A DNA stretch of 64,000 nucleotides. Source: Pelagimonas sp050633425 (GTDB lineage Bacteria > Pseudomonadota > Alphaproteobacteria > Rhodobacterales > Rhodobacteraceae). This document shows, piece after piece, positions 51,206-60,577 of this stretch (positions are counted from its first letter, which is position 1; each line of letters begins with the position of its first letter). The notes beneath the pieces were generated by a model. It did not search any database. It saw nothing but the letters and a program-made list of their open reading frames with translations, and had not been told where the DNA came from. The position numbers and the translations under genes are program-made. The stretch lies in NCBI RefSeq assembly GCF_050633425.1, contig NZ_JBOEGM010000003.1:1-64000 (forward strand). The letters are read 5' to 3'.

Positions 51206-52474
51206 TTATTTCAAAGCGTCCCAGCTGGACTGAATTTCGCCAGCAACATCAGCAGCAGCCTTGCCGCCTGCATAATCGACCATACCGGTCCAGAACGACC
51301 CTGCACCAACACCGCCCGGCATTAGGTCAGATCCGTCGAAACGGAAAGTTGTCGCGCCGAGAAGAACTTCGTTCATCTTCCGCAAGGTTGGGTCACCAAA
51401 CGCCTCTGGGTTCACACCTTTGTGCGGTGTCAGGAAGCCTTTGAGCGCCATCCATGTTTCGTGGGCTTCTGCGGATTGCAGGAACTCAACGAATTTATGG
51501 GCTTCTGGGCTGTCGTTTGTGATCGCCCACAAGGTGCCCGCGCCAAGAACCGGGTTACCAAGCTCTTTGCCCGCATAGGCTGGGAAGTAGAAGAAATCGG
51601 CGTCTTCGCCAACCACTGTGCCCTCAGGGAAGAAGGCCGGGATAAACGAAGCCTGACGGTGCATATAGCACTGCGGAGGTGAGGCAAACATGCCTTTGGG
51701 GCTGTCCCGGAAATCGGTCGAGGCAACCGCGCCTGCACCACCGGCAACATAGGCGTCGTTGCGGGCAAATGCGCCAAATTCTTCGATGGCACCCACGATA
51801 CGAGGATCATCAAAGGCGATTTCGTTTTTGACCCAACCGTCATACACGTCCGGTGTTTGGGTGCGCAGCAGCAGGTCTTCGACCCAGTCGGTCGCAGGCC
51901 AGCCGGTTGCGCCGCCCGATCCCAGACCGATACACCAAGGGGTGCCGCCATCGGCAACGATCTGGTCGGTCAATGCTTTGAGATCTTCCATAGATGTTGG
52001 CACTTCATAGCCAGCATCTTCGAAGTTCTCAGGCACAAACCAAACCAGTGATTTCAGGTCAACTTTGTAGAAGAACCCATACAGGTTGTCCGCGCCATCC
52101 TTGCCAGGATAGGTGCCCAGATCAACCCAGCTTTGACCCGCTGCGTAGTTATCTTTGATCCAGTCGCCAGTTCCATCGGCCAGCGGCGTCAGGAACCCGC
52201 GCGACGCCATGTCTGCTGCCAGACCGGGCTGTGGGAAGACGGCGATGTTGGGGGCTGACCCTGATTCCGCGTCAATAATGATCTGCGTCTCAAAGCTGTC
52301 AGAGCCGACATAGCTGACTTCGATGCCTGACTGCTCACGGAAAACATCCAGAACTTTCTGCACGTTCTCTTCGTCTGCCCCAAGCCATGGGCCAGAAATG
52401 GTCAACTGCTCAGCACCCGCCGACCCTGCGATCAGCGCAGCCGCAGCCGCACCTAGGTAAAATGATTTCCTCAT
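51206..52474 (-). CDS. aglE: alpha-glucoside ABC substrate-binding protein (AglE)
   Basis: 422 residues from ATG 52474 (GGGAGGATC ribosome site; the open frame goes back to 52585). Signal peptide SFYLGAAAAALIAGSAGA, then a mature extracellular solute-binding domain (LTISGPWLGADEENVQKVLD, PWCIGLGSGGATGWPATDW). First gene of the operon, downstream of the AglR-like operator at 52564. Confidence 0.93.
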   Translation of the reverse strand: MRKSFYLGAAAAALIAGSAGAEQLTISGPWLGADEENVQKVLDVFREQSGIEVSYVGSDSFETQIIIDAESGSAPNIAVFPQPGLAADMASRGFLTPLADGTGDWIKDNYAAGQSWVDLGTYPGKDGADNLYGFFYKVDLKSLVWFVPENFEDAGYEVPTSMEDLKALTDQIVADGGTPWCIGLGSGGATGWPATDWVEDLLLRTQTPDVYDGWVKNEIAFDDPRIVGAIEEFGAFARNDAYVAGGAGAVASTDFRDSPKGMFASPPQCYMHRQASFIPAFFPEGTVVGEDADFFYFPAYAGKELGNPVLGAGTLWAITNDSPEAHKFVEFLQSAEAHETWMALKGFLTPHKGVNPEAFGDPTLRKMNEVLLGATTFRFDGSDLMPGGVGAGSFWTGMVDYAGGKAAADVAGEIQSSWDALK

Positions 52475-52563
52475 GGACGATCCTCCCGGTTGATCACGCC
52501 GCGATGGGCGCGTGTCCTCACTCATACGCTTTGGCGGCCAAAGTTGCATTTCGCAGCCATCCT

Positions 52564-52722
52564 CAAAGCGCTTTGAATAACGCAAACTGGTCCGAGTCGC
52601 CCTGCCCTGTCAAGGATCAAAGCCAAGTATTGTTGGATTTTTCCGCTGGGTCAGAGTTTCTGACCCAATCACGAGACTTGCAAAAATTGCATGATAGGCT
52701 TGACAAATCCGAAGCGCTTTGA
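52564..52722. promoter_or_regulatory. two AglR-type operators between aglE and aglR
   Basis: Perfect palindrome TCAAAGCGCTTTGA (52564-52577) and near-copy CCGAAGCGCTTTGA (52709-52722), 145 bp apart. The first covers the aglE promoter side, the second lies just before aglR. The centre AGCGCT is typical of LacI-family sites, so AglR probably represses both directions. Confidence 0.65.
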
Positions 52723-52735
52723 CCCTTAATGTGGC

Positions 52736-53773
52736 ATGAACTTAAAGATGCTGTCAGAACACCTAAAGCTGTCTCAGACCACGGTTAGCCGGGCTCTGAA
52801 CGGCTATCCTGAGGTGAGTGAAAAGACACGCGAACGGGTTCAAAAGGTTGCACAAGAACTGAACTACAGCCCCAACGCTCGGGCAAAGGGTCTTGCCACT
52901 GGCCACGCTCATGTCATCGGCCACGTGATTCCCGTGTCGACTCAGCATGAGATGGTGAACCCGGTTTTTGGCGACTTTATCGCCGGGGCGGGCTCTGCTT
53001 ATTCGGCCGCGGGTTATGAAATGATGATCAGCCTTGTCGATGATCAAAGCCAAGAAAAAATGTATAGAGACATCTGCGCTCGGCGTAATGTCGATGGAAT
53101 CATCGTGCACGGCCCAACGATGGATGATCCGCGAATTGCACTTTTGACCGAGTTGAAAATGCCCTTTGTGGTGCATGGTCGGGCGTCCAATATTGATATT
53201 CCCTATAGCTGGCTTGATACAAATAACAGCCGTGCCTTTCGGCGCGCGACTGAGTTTTTGCTCGACCTTGGGCACAAACGCATCGCGCTGATGAACGGCT
53301 TGGAATTCATGGATTACGCCTTTCGGCGCCGCGAAGCCTATCACGGCGCACTGACCGCACGTGGCCTGCCCCTAGATCCCGCGCTGATGTGTTCCAAGGA
53401 AATGACCGAAAGCAACGGTTTTCTAAGCGCGCTTGAGATGCTGAAATTGGAAGCCCCACCAACAGCGTTTTTGACCTCATCGATGATCACGGCTCTTGGC
53501 GTGCGTCGTGCGATTGAAAGCGTCGGTTTGGTCATAGGCCGGGATGTTTCGATCATCACGCATGACGACGATTTGGGATATCTCAAAAACGGCCATGACG
53601 TGCCAATTTTTACCGCCACACGATCTTCGGTGCGCGAGGCAGGCATTCGCGCCGGCGAATTGCTGCTTGATCTGATCCGTGATCCATCGGCTGGCCCGTT
53701 GCACGAGGTTATCGAAGCCGAACTGATCATTGGAACCTCAACGGGCCCCGCGCCACGCGGCACAAACCCTTAA
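52736..53773 (+). CDS. aglR: LacI-family regulator of alpha-glucoside genes
   Basis: 345 residues. HTH at 1-50 (LKMLSEHLKLSQTTVSRALN, then LNYSPNARAKGLATG hinge) and a periplasmic-binding-like effector domain (about 60-335; RRNVDGIIVHGP, FRRATEFLLDLGHKRIALMN). Divergent from aglEFGAK and first gene of a plus-strand sugar unit (53736 on). Confidence 0.9.
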   Translation: MNLKMLSEHLKLSQTTVSRALNGYPEVSEKTRERVQKVAQELNYSPNARAKGLATGHAHVIGHVIPVSTQHEMVNPVFGDFIAGAGSAYSAAGYEMMISLVDDQSQEKMYRDICARRNVDGIIVHGPTMDDPRIALLTELKMPFVVHGRASNIDIPYSWLDTNNSRAFRRATEFLLDLGHKRIALMNGLEFMDYAFRRREAYHGALTARGLPLDPALMCSKEMTESNGFLSALEMLKLEAPPTAFLTSSMITALGVRRAIESVGLVIGRDVSIITHDDDLGYLKNGHDVPIFTATRSSVREAGIRAGELLLDLIRDPSAGPLHEVIEAELIIGTSTGPAPRGTNP

Positions 53774-53787
53774 AGTAGAGAATTAAC

Positions 53788-55113
53788 ATGCAGTTTCAGC
53801 GCTCTGATTTCCCAGAGGATTTCCTCTTTGGGGTTGCAACCTCAAGCTACCAGATCGAAGGCCATGGCTTTGGCGGTGCGGGCCGCACCCATTGGGATGA
53901 TTTCGCCGCAACTCCGGGCAATGTCGTGCGCGCTGAACATGGTGCGCGGGCCTGTGACCATTATCATCGCTATGAGGAAGACCTCGATCTGGTTCAGGCG
54001 GCGGGGTTCGACTGCTATCGCTTTTCGACATCCTGGGCACGGGTCATGCCTGACGGGAAAACCCCAAATCAAGAGGGATTAGATTTTTACGACCGGCTGA
54101 CGGATGCGATGCTGGAACGCGGCATCAAACCTTGCGCCACTTTATACCATTGGGAATTGCCCTCGCCGCTGGCTGATCTTGGGGGCTGGCGCAACGGCGA
54201 CATTGCCAAATGGTTTGGTGATTATACCGAAACCATCATGGGCCGGGTCGGCGACCGGATGTATTCTGTTGCACCGATCAATGAGCCGTGGTGTGTCGCT
54301 TGGCTCAGCCACTTCCTCGGCCATCATGCCCCCGGCCTGCGGGACATTCGCGCCGCAACCCGCGCAATGCATCATGTTTTGCTCGCCCATGGCACCGCTA
54401 TTCAGACCATGCGCGGCCTTGGTATGAGCAACCTGGGCGGGGTGTTTAACCTCGAATGGGCGTCCCCCGCCGATGATAGCCCTGAGGCGGCAGAGAAAGC
54501 CGCGCTTTATGACAGCATCTACAACCGTTGGTTCTTGGGCGGCGTGTTTAACGGCGAATACCCCGCCAATGTGTTGGCTGGCGTCGAACAGCATATGCCG
54601 CAAGGCTGGCAAGATGATTTTGCCACCATCACCGCCCCGGTCGACTGGTGTGGCCTGAATTACTATACTCGAAAGCTGATCAAGCCTGATAACACGCCTT
54701 GGCCATCTCTCGACGAAGCCGAAGGCCCCTTGCCCAAAACGTTTATGGATTGGGAGATTTATCCCGACGGGCTGTATAAATTCCTGAAACGTACCAAAGA
54801 AGATTACACCGGCGACCTGCCGCTCTTTGTGACCGAAAACGGTATGGCTGCACCGGACAAATTGACCAACGGTGCCTGCGAAGACCCTGATCGCATTGCA
54901 TTTTTAAGCGCACATGCTGCGCAAATCCAAAAAGCAATCGCCCAAGGTGTTCCTGTCGGCGGCTATTATATGTGGTCCCTTCTGGACAATTATGAATGGG
55001 CTTTGGGCTATGAAAAACGCTTTGGTTTGGTCCATGTTGACTTTGAGACACTTGAGCGCACGCCAAAATCATCGTACCACGCGCTAAAAGGGGCCTTGAG
55101 AGCGCTAACATGA
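53788..55113 (+). CDS. beta-glucosidase, GH1
   Basis: 441 residues. GH1 barrel starting FPEDFLFGVATSSYQIEG; acid/base E166 in PINEPWC; nucleophile E350 in VTENGMA; WSLLDNYEWALGYEKRFGLV near the end. Cytoplasmic. It splits beta-glucosides; with aglA it widens the range of glucosides yielding glucose for the next gene, glk (ATGA overlap). Confidence 0.94.
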   Translation: MQFQRSDFPEDFLFGVATSSYQIEGHGFGGAGRTHWDDFAATPGNVVRAEHGARACDHYHRYEEDLDLVQAAGFDCYRFSTSWARVMPDGKTPNQEGLDFYDRLTDAMLERGIKPCATLYHWELPSPLADLGGWRNGDIAKWFGDYTETIMGRVGDRMYSVAPINEPWCVAWLSHFLGHHAPGLRDIRAATRAMHHVLLAHGTAIQTMRGLGMSNLGGVFNLEWASPADDSPEAAEKAALYDSIYNRWFLGGVFNGEYPANVLAGVEQHMPQGWQDDFATITAPVDWCGLNYYTRKLIKPDNTPWPSLDEAEGPLPKTFMDWEIYPDGLYKFLKRTKEDYTGDLPLFVTENGMAAPDKLTNGACEDPDRIAFLSAHAAQIQKAIAQGVPVGGYYMWSLLDNYEWALGYEKRFGLVHVDFETLERTPKSSYHALKGALRALT

Positions 55114-56093
55114 ACACATTCACAGCCGTCGTCGCGGACATTGGGGGCACCAACACCCGCGTCGCCTTGACCCAAGGCACCAAAATTCGCCACGACACGA
55201 TCCGCCGGTTCCGCAATGCAGAGAACACCGGGATCGAACCAATTTTGGCGCAGTATTTGGCCGAAATGAACGCACAGCCTGATGCGGTCTGTATCGACAT
55301 GGCCGGGCCGGTTCACGAAGGCGTCGGCGAGCTGACCAATTTGGATTGGCGCGTGGAATCCAGTGCTTTGGCCGACACAACAAAGGCTGGAACAGTTGCT
55401 GTTTTGAACGACTTACAAGCCATGGGTCATGCGCTGTCACATATTGGCCCCGAAAGCCTCCAACAGGTTATGCCGGGCCAAGACGCCACGGACAGCGCGC
55501 TTGCGGTGCGTTTGGTCGTCAATATCGGCACCGGCCTCAACATCGCGCCTGTTTACCACAGCCAAGGTCAAACCACCGTCCCACCTGCTGAAGCAGGGCA
55601 TATTTCCCTTTCGGTTCAGACTGCGCAAGAATTACGGCTGCGTGACTGGCTGGCCGAAAGCCACGGCACCCCCGGCTTTGAGGAAACCCTGTCTGGGCGC
55701 GGCCTTGAACATATCTATGCCTTTCACTGCCGCGAAGACGGAACCGGAGATCCGCTAACAGCGGCTGAAATCATGGCCGCCTTCGACGAGGGGCAAGACC
55801 GGGCGCTGCGCAGCTTACGGATGTTTACGCGCTTTGTTGGCCGGTATGCCGGGGACACGGCGCTGATCACCCTGCCGTTCGGCGGCATCTTTCTGGTCGG
55901 TGGAGTGATGCGACACGTTGGGCCTCATCTGCTCGACCTTGGATTCGCCGAAGCCTTTGTCGACAAAGGCCGTTTCAGCGATTACATGGCGCAGTTCCCG
56001 GTGCATTTGATGACAGATGACTACGCGCCTTTGGCCGGGTGCGCCGGTCATTTGGCCGAGAAAATGGGCCTGACTATCAGCCCGTCCCCCTAA
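55110..56093 (+). CDS. glk: glucokinase
   Basis: 327 residues. ADIGGTNTRVAL phosphate loop at the start, VNIGTGLN in the middle and GGIFLVGGVM near the end: the bacterial Glk (ROK-distinct) family. Phosphorylates glucose made by the upstream glucosidases. Overlaps the GH1 gene. Confidence 0.9.
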   Translation: MNTFTAVVADIGGTNTRVALTQGTKIRHDTIRRFRNAENTGIEPILAQYLAEMNAQPDAVCIDMAGPVHEGVGELTNLDWRVESSALADTTKAGTVAVLNDLQAMGHALSHIGPESLQQVMPGQDATDSALAVRLVVNIGTGLNIAPVYHSQGQTTVPPAEAGHISLSVQTAQELRLRDWLAESHGTPGFEETLSGRGLEHIYAFHCREDGTGDPLTAAEIMAAFDEGQDRALRSLRMFTRFVGRYAGDTALITLPFGGIFLVGGVMRHVGPHLLDLGFAEAFVDKGRFSDYMAQFPVHLMTDDYAPLAGCAGHLAEKMGLTISPSP

Positions 56094-56171
56094 GACCAAG
56101 CATCCCTTGCAATGGCATGGAAACCCGGCGATACCGGACGGCAAATGATATTAGCCGCCCGAGGCCTTTGC

Positions 56172-57797
56172 ATGTCGATTACCAACGTCAAAACCAGCCC
56201 GATTGCCAATCAAAAACCCGGCACATCAGGTTTGCGCAAGAAAACCCGCGTGTTTCAGGAACCGCATTTCCTTGAAAACTTTATCCAGTCAATTTGGACC
56301 GGCATCGGAGGAGCCCAAGGCAAAACCTTTGTGCTTGGCGGCGATGGGCGCTTCTTTAACACCGAAGCGATCCAGATTGTGTTACGCATGGCCTCGGCCA
56401 GCGGCGCAGCGCGGGTCATTGTTGGGCAAAACGGTTTGCTCTCAACGCCAGCGGCCTCTCACCTGATCCGCAAACGCGGCGCAGATGGCGGTATCATCCT
56501 CTCAGCGAGCCACAATCCGGGTGGGCCAAACGGCGACTTTGGGGTGAAATACAACATTGCCAATGGCGGCCCCGCACCGGAATCTGTGACCTCGGCCATT
56601 CATGCCGCGACCGAAGAGATCAGCGTGTTTCGCATTCTTGAAGCCCCCGACGTTGACCTCTCTCTCACCGGGATTGCCCAGGTTGGCCGGATGGAGGTCG
56701 AAGTTGTTGATCCGGTGGCGGATTACGCGGCACTCATGGAAGAGATTTTTGACTTTGGTGCCATTGCCGACCTGTTCGAATCGGGCTTTCGCATGCGCTT
56801 TGACGCCATGCATGCCATCACCGGTCCCTATGCAAAATTGATCTTGGAAAACCGTCTTGGCGCGGCAAAGGGCAGTGTTGTCAACGCGACCCCACTGCCC
56901 GATTTTGGCCAAGGCCATCCCGATCCCAATCCGATTTGGGCCAAGGATCTTGTCGACGCTATGATGCAACCCGATGGCCCAGACTTTGGCGCCGCTAGCG
57001 ATGGCGACGGTGATCGCAACATGATTATGGGGCGCGGCATCTATGTCACCCCGTCTGATAGCCTGGCCGCGATGGCCGCCAATGCGACGCTCATTCCAGC
57101 CTACAAAGGCGGCCTTAGCGGCGTGGCTCGCTCCATGCCGACGTCGCTGGCGGTTGATCGCGTTGCCGAAAAGCTCGGGATTGAGTGCCACGAAACCCCA
57201 ACCGGATGGAAGTTTTTTGGCAACCTTTTGGATGCCGACCGCGCCACGCTGTGCGGAGAAGAAAGCGCCGGAACCGGCTCGAACCATATCCGCGAAAAAG
57301 ATGGTCTTTGGGCGGTTTTATTCTGGCTCAATGTCTTGGCCGCACGTAAATGTTCCGTCACTGAGCTGATGGCAGAGCATTGGAAAACTTACGGCCGCAA
57401 CTATTATTCCCGCCACGATTACGAAGGCATCGACGGCGGTATCGCCAACGACCTGATGCAAGGATTGCGGGCCAAGCTCCCGACCCTGCCAGACAGCATT
57501 GTTGCCGGTCTGCGCGTGGTGGCGGCGGATGAATTTGCCTATGACGATCCGATTGACGGTTCGCGCACCGAAGGCCAGGGCATTCGCATTCATTTCAGCG
57601 GCGGCGCACGGCTGGTATTCCGGCTATCGGGCACCGGCACGGTTGGTGCCACGCTGCGGGTCTATCTGGAAACCTATGAAACCGACGTGCTGGATCGCGA
57701 CGCCCAAGAAGCCTTGGATGCGGTGATCAAAGCGGCGGATCAACTGGCGATGATTGTAAAACGCACGGGCCGCAAGCGCCCGACCGTGATCACCTAA
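56172..57797 (+). CDS. pgm: phosphoglucomutase (alpha-D-glucose)
   Basis: 541 residues from ATG 56172 (CGAGG ribosome site; frame opens at 56112). Catalytic phosphoserine S113 in LSASHNPGG; metal loop SDGDGDRN; sugar loop CGEESAGTGSNHIREKDGLW; phosphate loop RLSGTGTVGATLR. Converts glucose-1-phosphate and glucose-6-phosphate. Adjacent to glk, which fits glucose and glucoside use. Confidence 0.93.
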   Translation: MSITNVKTSPIANQKPGTSGLRKKTRVFQEPHFLENFIQSIWTGIGGAQGKTFVLGGDGRFFNTEAIQIVLRMASASGAARVIVGQNGLLSTPAASHLIRKRGADGGIILSASHNPGGPNGDFGVKYNIANGGPAPESVTSAIHAATEEISVFRILEAPDVDLSLTGIAQVGRMEVEVVDPVADYAALMEEIFDFGAIADLFESGFRMRFDAMHAITGPYAKLILENRLGAAKGSVVNATPLPDFGQGHPDPNPIWAKDLVDAMMQPDGPDFGAASDGDGDRNMIMGRGIYVTPSDSLAAMAANATLIPAYKGGLSGVARSMPTSLAVDRVAEKLGIECHETPTGWKFFGNLLDADRATLCGEESAGTGSNHIREKDGLWAVLFWLNVLAARKCSVTELMAEHWKTYGRNYYSRHDYEGIDGGIANDLMQGLRAKLPTLPDSIVAGLRVVAADEFAYDDPIDGSRTEGQGIRIHFSGGARLVFRLSGTGTVGATLRVYLETYETDVLDRDAQEALDAVIKAADQLAMIVKRTGRKRPTVIT

Positions 57798-58664
57798 ATG
57801 ATCCTGCGCGCAATCGCCATCATGGTTGCATCGATGGCGCTCTTGGCGCTCAGCGATGCGTTTATCAAACTGTCTAGCCTACGCGCGCCAATGGGTCAGA
57901 CCATGTTTCTGCTCAGCACCGGCGGAACCGTTCTTTTCATTGCCATGGCCCGGATGCGGGGGGTGCTGATTTGGTCACGCGACTTTTGGCACCCGATGGT
58001 TTTGGTCCGTAATGGCTTTGAAATCATCGGCGCAATTGGCTTGATCATCGGCATCTCCAAGGTGCCCCTGTCGATCTTTGCCGCCATTATGCAGGTCGCA
58101 CCGCTGATCACCATTCTTGGCGCGGCGCTGTTTTTGGGGGAGCATGTTGGCTGGCGGCGATGGGCGGCCGTTTTGGTTGGCCTGACCGGTATGCTCATTG
58201 TCATCCGCCCCTTTGGCGCAAGTTTCTCGGGCTGGGAGCTGTTTGCCGTTTTCGGCGTTTCTGGTTTGGCAGGCCGCGATTTGGTTACCCGATTGGCCCC
58301 TTCTGATATCCCGGCGCTGACCTTGTCGACCTGGGGATTTGCAGCCACCATTCCCGTTGGTCTTTGTGTGTACATGTTCGAAGACATGCCCCTCACGGCC
58401 GAGCCGATTGCATTGATCCACATCCTCGGAGCGATCCTCTTCACCACCTTTGGCTATTTGGCAGTCACAGCAGCCATGCGCATGGCACCGGTGTCGATTG
58501 TTGCCCCGTTCCGCTATACCCGGCTCCTGTTTACCACCAGCCTTGGCATTCTGGTGTTTGGTGAACGCCCCGATGGGCCGACACTAATTGGGGCAAGCTT
58601 GGTGCTTGCAGCCGGGATTTACAGCTTTCTACGGGAACGTAAACTGCTGCAAAACACCGACTGA
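57798..58664 (+). CDS. EamA-family transporter (drug/metabolite superfamily)
   Basis: 288 residues, about ten membrane helices in two EamA repeats (each near 140 residues: ALLALSDAFIKLSS, APLITILGAALFLGEHV, then APFRYTRLLFTTSLGILVFGE). Starts directly after the pgm stop. Substrate unknown; location suggests export or import of a small metabolite. Confidence 0.85.
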   Translation: MILRAIAIMVASMALLALSDAFIKLSSLRAPMGQTMFLLSTGGTVLFIAMARMRGVLIWSRDFWHPMVLVRNGFEIIGAIGLIIGISKVPLSIFAAIMQVAPLITILGAALFLGEHVGWRRWAAVLVGLTGMLIVIRPFGASFSGWELFAVFGVSGLAGRDLVTRLAPSDIPALTLSTWGFAATIPVGLCVYMFEDMPLTAEPIALIHILGAILFTTFGYLAVTAAMRMAPVSIVAPFRYTRLLFTTSLGILVFGERPDGPTLIGASLVLAAGIYSFLRERKLLQNTD

Positions 58665-58745
58665 CCGCTACGATCCGCGCGTCAATCCGCCAATCGGTTC
58701 GGTTCTCGTTCTGGTTTGCAACTATGACCACGCAAAAATCCTTTC

Positions 58746-58801
58746 TGTTAGCGCAATACGTTAGCGCAACCCGCGGCCAAGAAGCCCTGTTAGCGGTAAC
58801 G
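58746..58801 (+). promoter_or_regulatory. three CceR-like operators upstream of eno
   Basis: TGTTAGCGCAATAC (58746-58759), CGTTAGCGCAACC (about 58759-58772) and TGTTAGCGGTAACG (58788-58801), 66 to 122 bp before the eno start. The last one is nearly the gap site (TGTTAGCGGTAACA). Shared control of eno and gap by a CceR-type regulator is likely. Confidence 0.65.
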
Positions 58802-58867
58802 ATTCCGTTGCCTTTCCTGCCCAGCCTGTTATGAGACAAGCAAATTTCAATGCCTGAGGGACCCCCC

Positions 58868-60142
58868 ATGAGCACCATCATTGATATCCACGCCCGCGAA
58901 ATTCTCGACAGCCGTGGCAACCCCACCGTAGAAGTTGACGTCACGCTCGAAGACGGCTCAATGGGCCGCGCAGCTGTCCCATCGGGGGCCTCAACCGGTG
59001 CCCATGAGGCTGTTGAACGCCGCGATGGCGACAAATCCCGCTACATGGGAAAAGGCGTTTTGGAAGCGGTTGCAGCCGTAAACGGCGAAATCGCAGAAGC
59101 CATCCTCGGCTTTGATGCGACCGAGCAGGTTGCCATTGATATGTCGATGATCGAACTGGACGGCACGCCAAACAAAGGCCGACTTGGTGCCAATGCCATC
59201 TTGGGCGTGTCCATGGCGACGGCCAAGGCCGCTGCTGATTTCACAGGCCAACCTTTGTATCGCTATATCGGCGGCACCTCGGCGCGGGTTCTGCCTGTGC
59301 CCATGATGAACATCATCAATGGCGGCGAACATGCCGACAACCCCATCGACATTCAAGAATTCATGATCATGCCGGTCGCTGCGGACAACATCCGCGACGC
59401 CGTGCGCATGGGCTCCGAAGTGTTCCACACCCTGAAGAAAGAGCTCTCCGCCGCCGGTCTCGCGACGGGTGTTGGCGATGAGGGTGGCTTTGCGCCAAAC
59501 ATCGCCTCAACCCGTGAAGCCTTGGATTTCATCCTCAAGGCCATCGAAAAAGCCGGATACAAGCCGGGTGATGACATGCACCTCGCCTTGGACTGCGCTG
59601 CAACCGAGTATTACAAAGACGGCAAATATGTCCTGTCGGGCGAAGGCAAAACTCTGAGCTCCGAAGAAAACGCCGCCTATCTGCAGGCGCTGGTCAATGA
59701 CTACCCGATCATCTCGATCGAAGATGGCATGGGCGAAGATGACTGGGACGGCTGGAAAGCCTTGATGGACGCGATTGGCGACAAGGTTCAGCTTGTGGGC
59801 GACGATCTGTTTGTCACCAACCCGGAACGTCTGGCCCAAGGTATCGAACGCGGCTGTGCCAATTCGATGCTCGTCAAGGTCAACCAGATCGGTTCACTGA
59901 CCGAGACATTGAAGGCCGTTGACATGGCCCATCGTGCCCAGTTCACCAATGTCATGTCGCACCGTTCTGGTGAAACAGAAGACGCCACAATTGCAGATCT
60001 CGCGGTTGCCACCAATTGCGGCCAGATCAAAACCGGTTCGCTGGCCCGTTCCGACAGACTGGCGAAATACAATCAGCTGATCCGTATTGAGGAAATGCTG
60101 GAAGAAACCGCTGAGTATGCGGGCCGTTCTATCCTTAAATAA
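58868..60142 (+). CDS. eno: enolase
   Basis: 424 residues from ATG 58868 (GAGGGACC ribosome site). SRGNPTVEVDV, SGASTGAHEAVERRDGD, VGDEGGFAPN and VKVNQIGSLTET with MSHRSGETED: complete active site. Converts 2-phosphoglycerate to phosphoenolpyruvate. Own promoter with CceR-like sites. Confidence 0.98.
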   Translation: MSTIIDIHAREILDSRGNPTVEVDVTLEDGSMGRAAVPSGASTGAHEAVERRDGDKSRYMGKGVLEAVAAVNGEIAEAILGFDATEQVAIDMSMIELDGTPNKGRLGANAILGVSMATAKAAADFTGQPLYRYIGGTSARVLPVPMMNIINGGEHADNPIDIQEFMIMPVAADNIRDAVRMGSEVFHTLKKELSAAGLATGVGDEGGFAPNIASTREALDFILKAIEKAGYKPGDDMHLALDCAATEYYKDGKYVLSGEGKTLSSEENAAYLQALVNDYPIISIEDGMGEDDWDGWKALMDAIGDKVQLVGDDLFVTNPERLAQGIERGCANSMLVKVNQIGSLTETLKAVDMAHRAQFTNVMSHRSGETEDATIADLAVATNCGQIKTGSLARSDRLAKYNQLIRIEEMLEETAEYAGRSILK

Positions 60143-60164
60143 GCAAGGATATATTTTGGAAATG

Positions 60165-60190
60165 GGCGGCCTTGCGGGGCCGCCTTTTTT
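60165..60190 (+). terminator. terminator after eno
   Basis: GGCGGCC-TTGCGG-GGCCGCC followed by TTTTTT, 22 bp after the stop. Confidence 0.85.
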
Positions 60191-60577
60191 GCATCCATAC
60201 GAGTGCCGCACCCCTGCCCCGGGTCGAAAATGAATGAGAGACGTTATTTTTGGAAAGGGTGAAACACAGGCCGTCGGAGTTTATTTTTAAAAATGACCGA
60301 TACGGAAAGCCTGCGAAACAGTTCCTTACTTTTTCTGCAATCTGACCAAGGCAGCGTTTTGCGCATCACCACAACCACGCCGCCTATCCCACACAACCTA
60401 TAGCGTCACCGGCGCGAAATTTATCTCCATATTGATTATCAGAGCTCCCCCTAGCCGGATGAAAATTTGTCTGGATTGGGAGCGGTGATTAATGTAATTA
60501 GATCCAAACTTGCTACAAAATAGGGACAACGAGACCATTGTTTCAAAATGCTATAGGCTTCTATACCTTTGGTCCAA
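60191..60577. other. intergenic region, no gene recognised
   Basis: 387 bp, with AT-rich and GC-rich patches and only very short frames (a 36-codon frame at 60293 lacks a ribosome site). It must hold the promoter of the histidine kinase. Confidence 0.4.
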
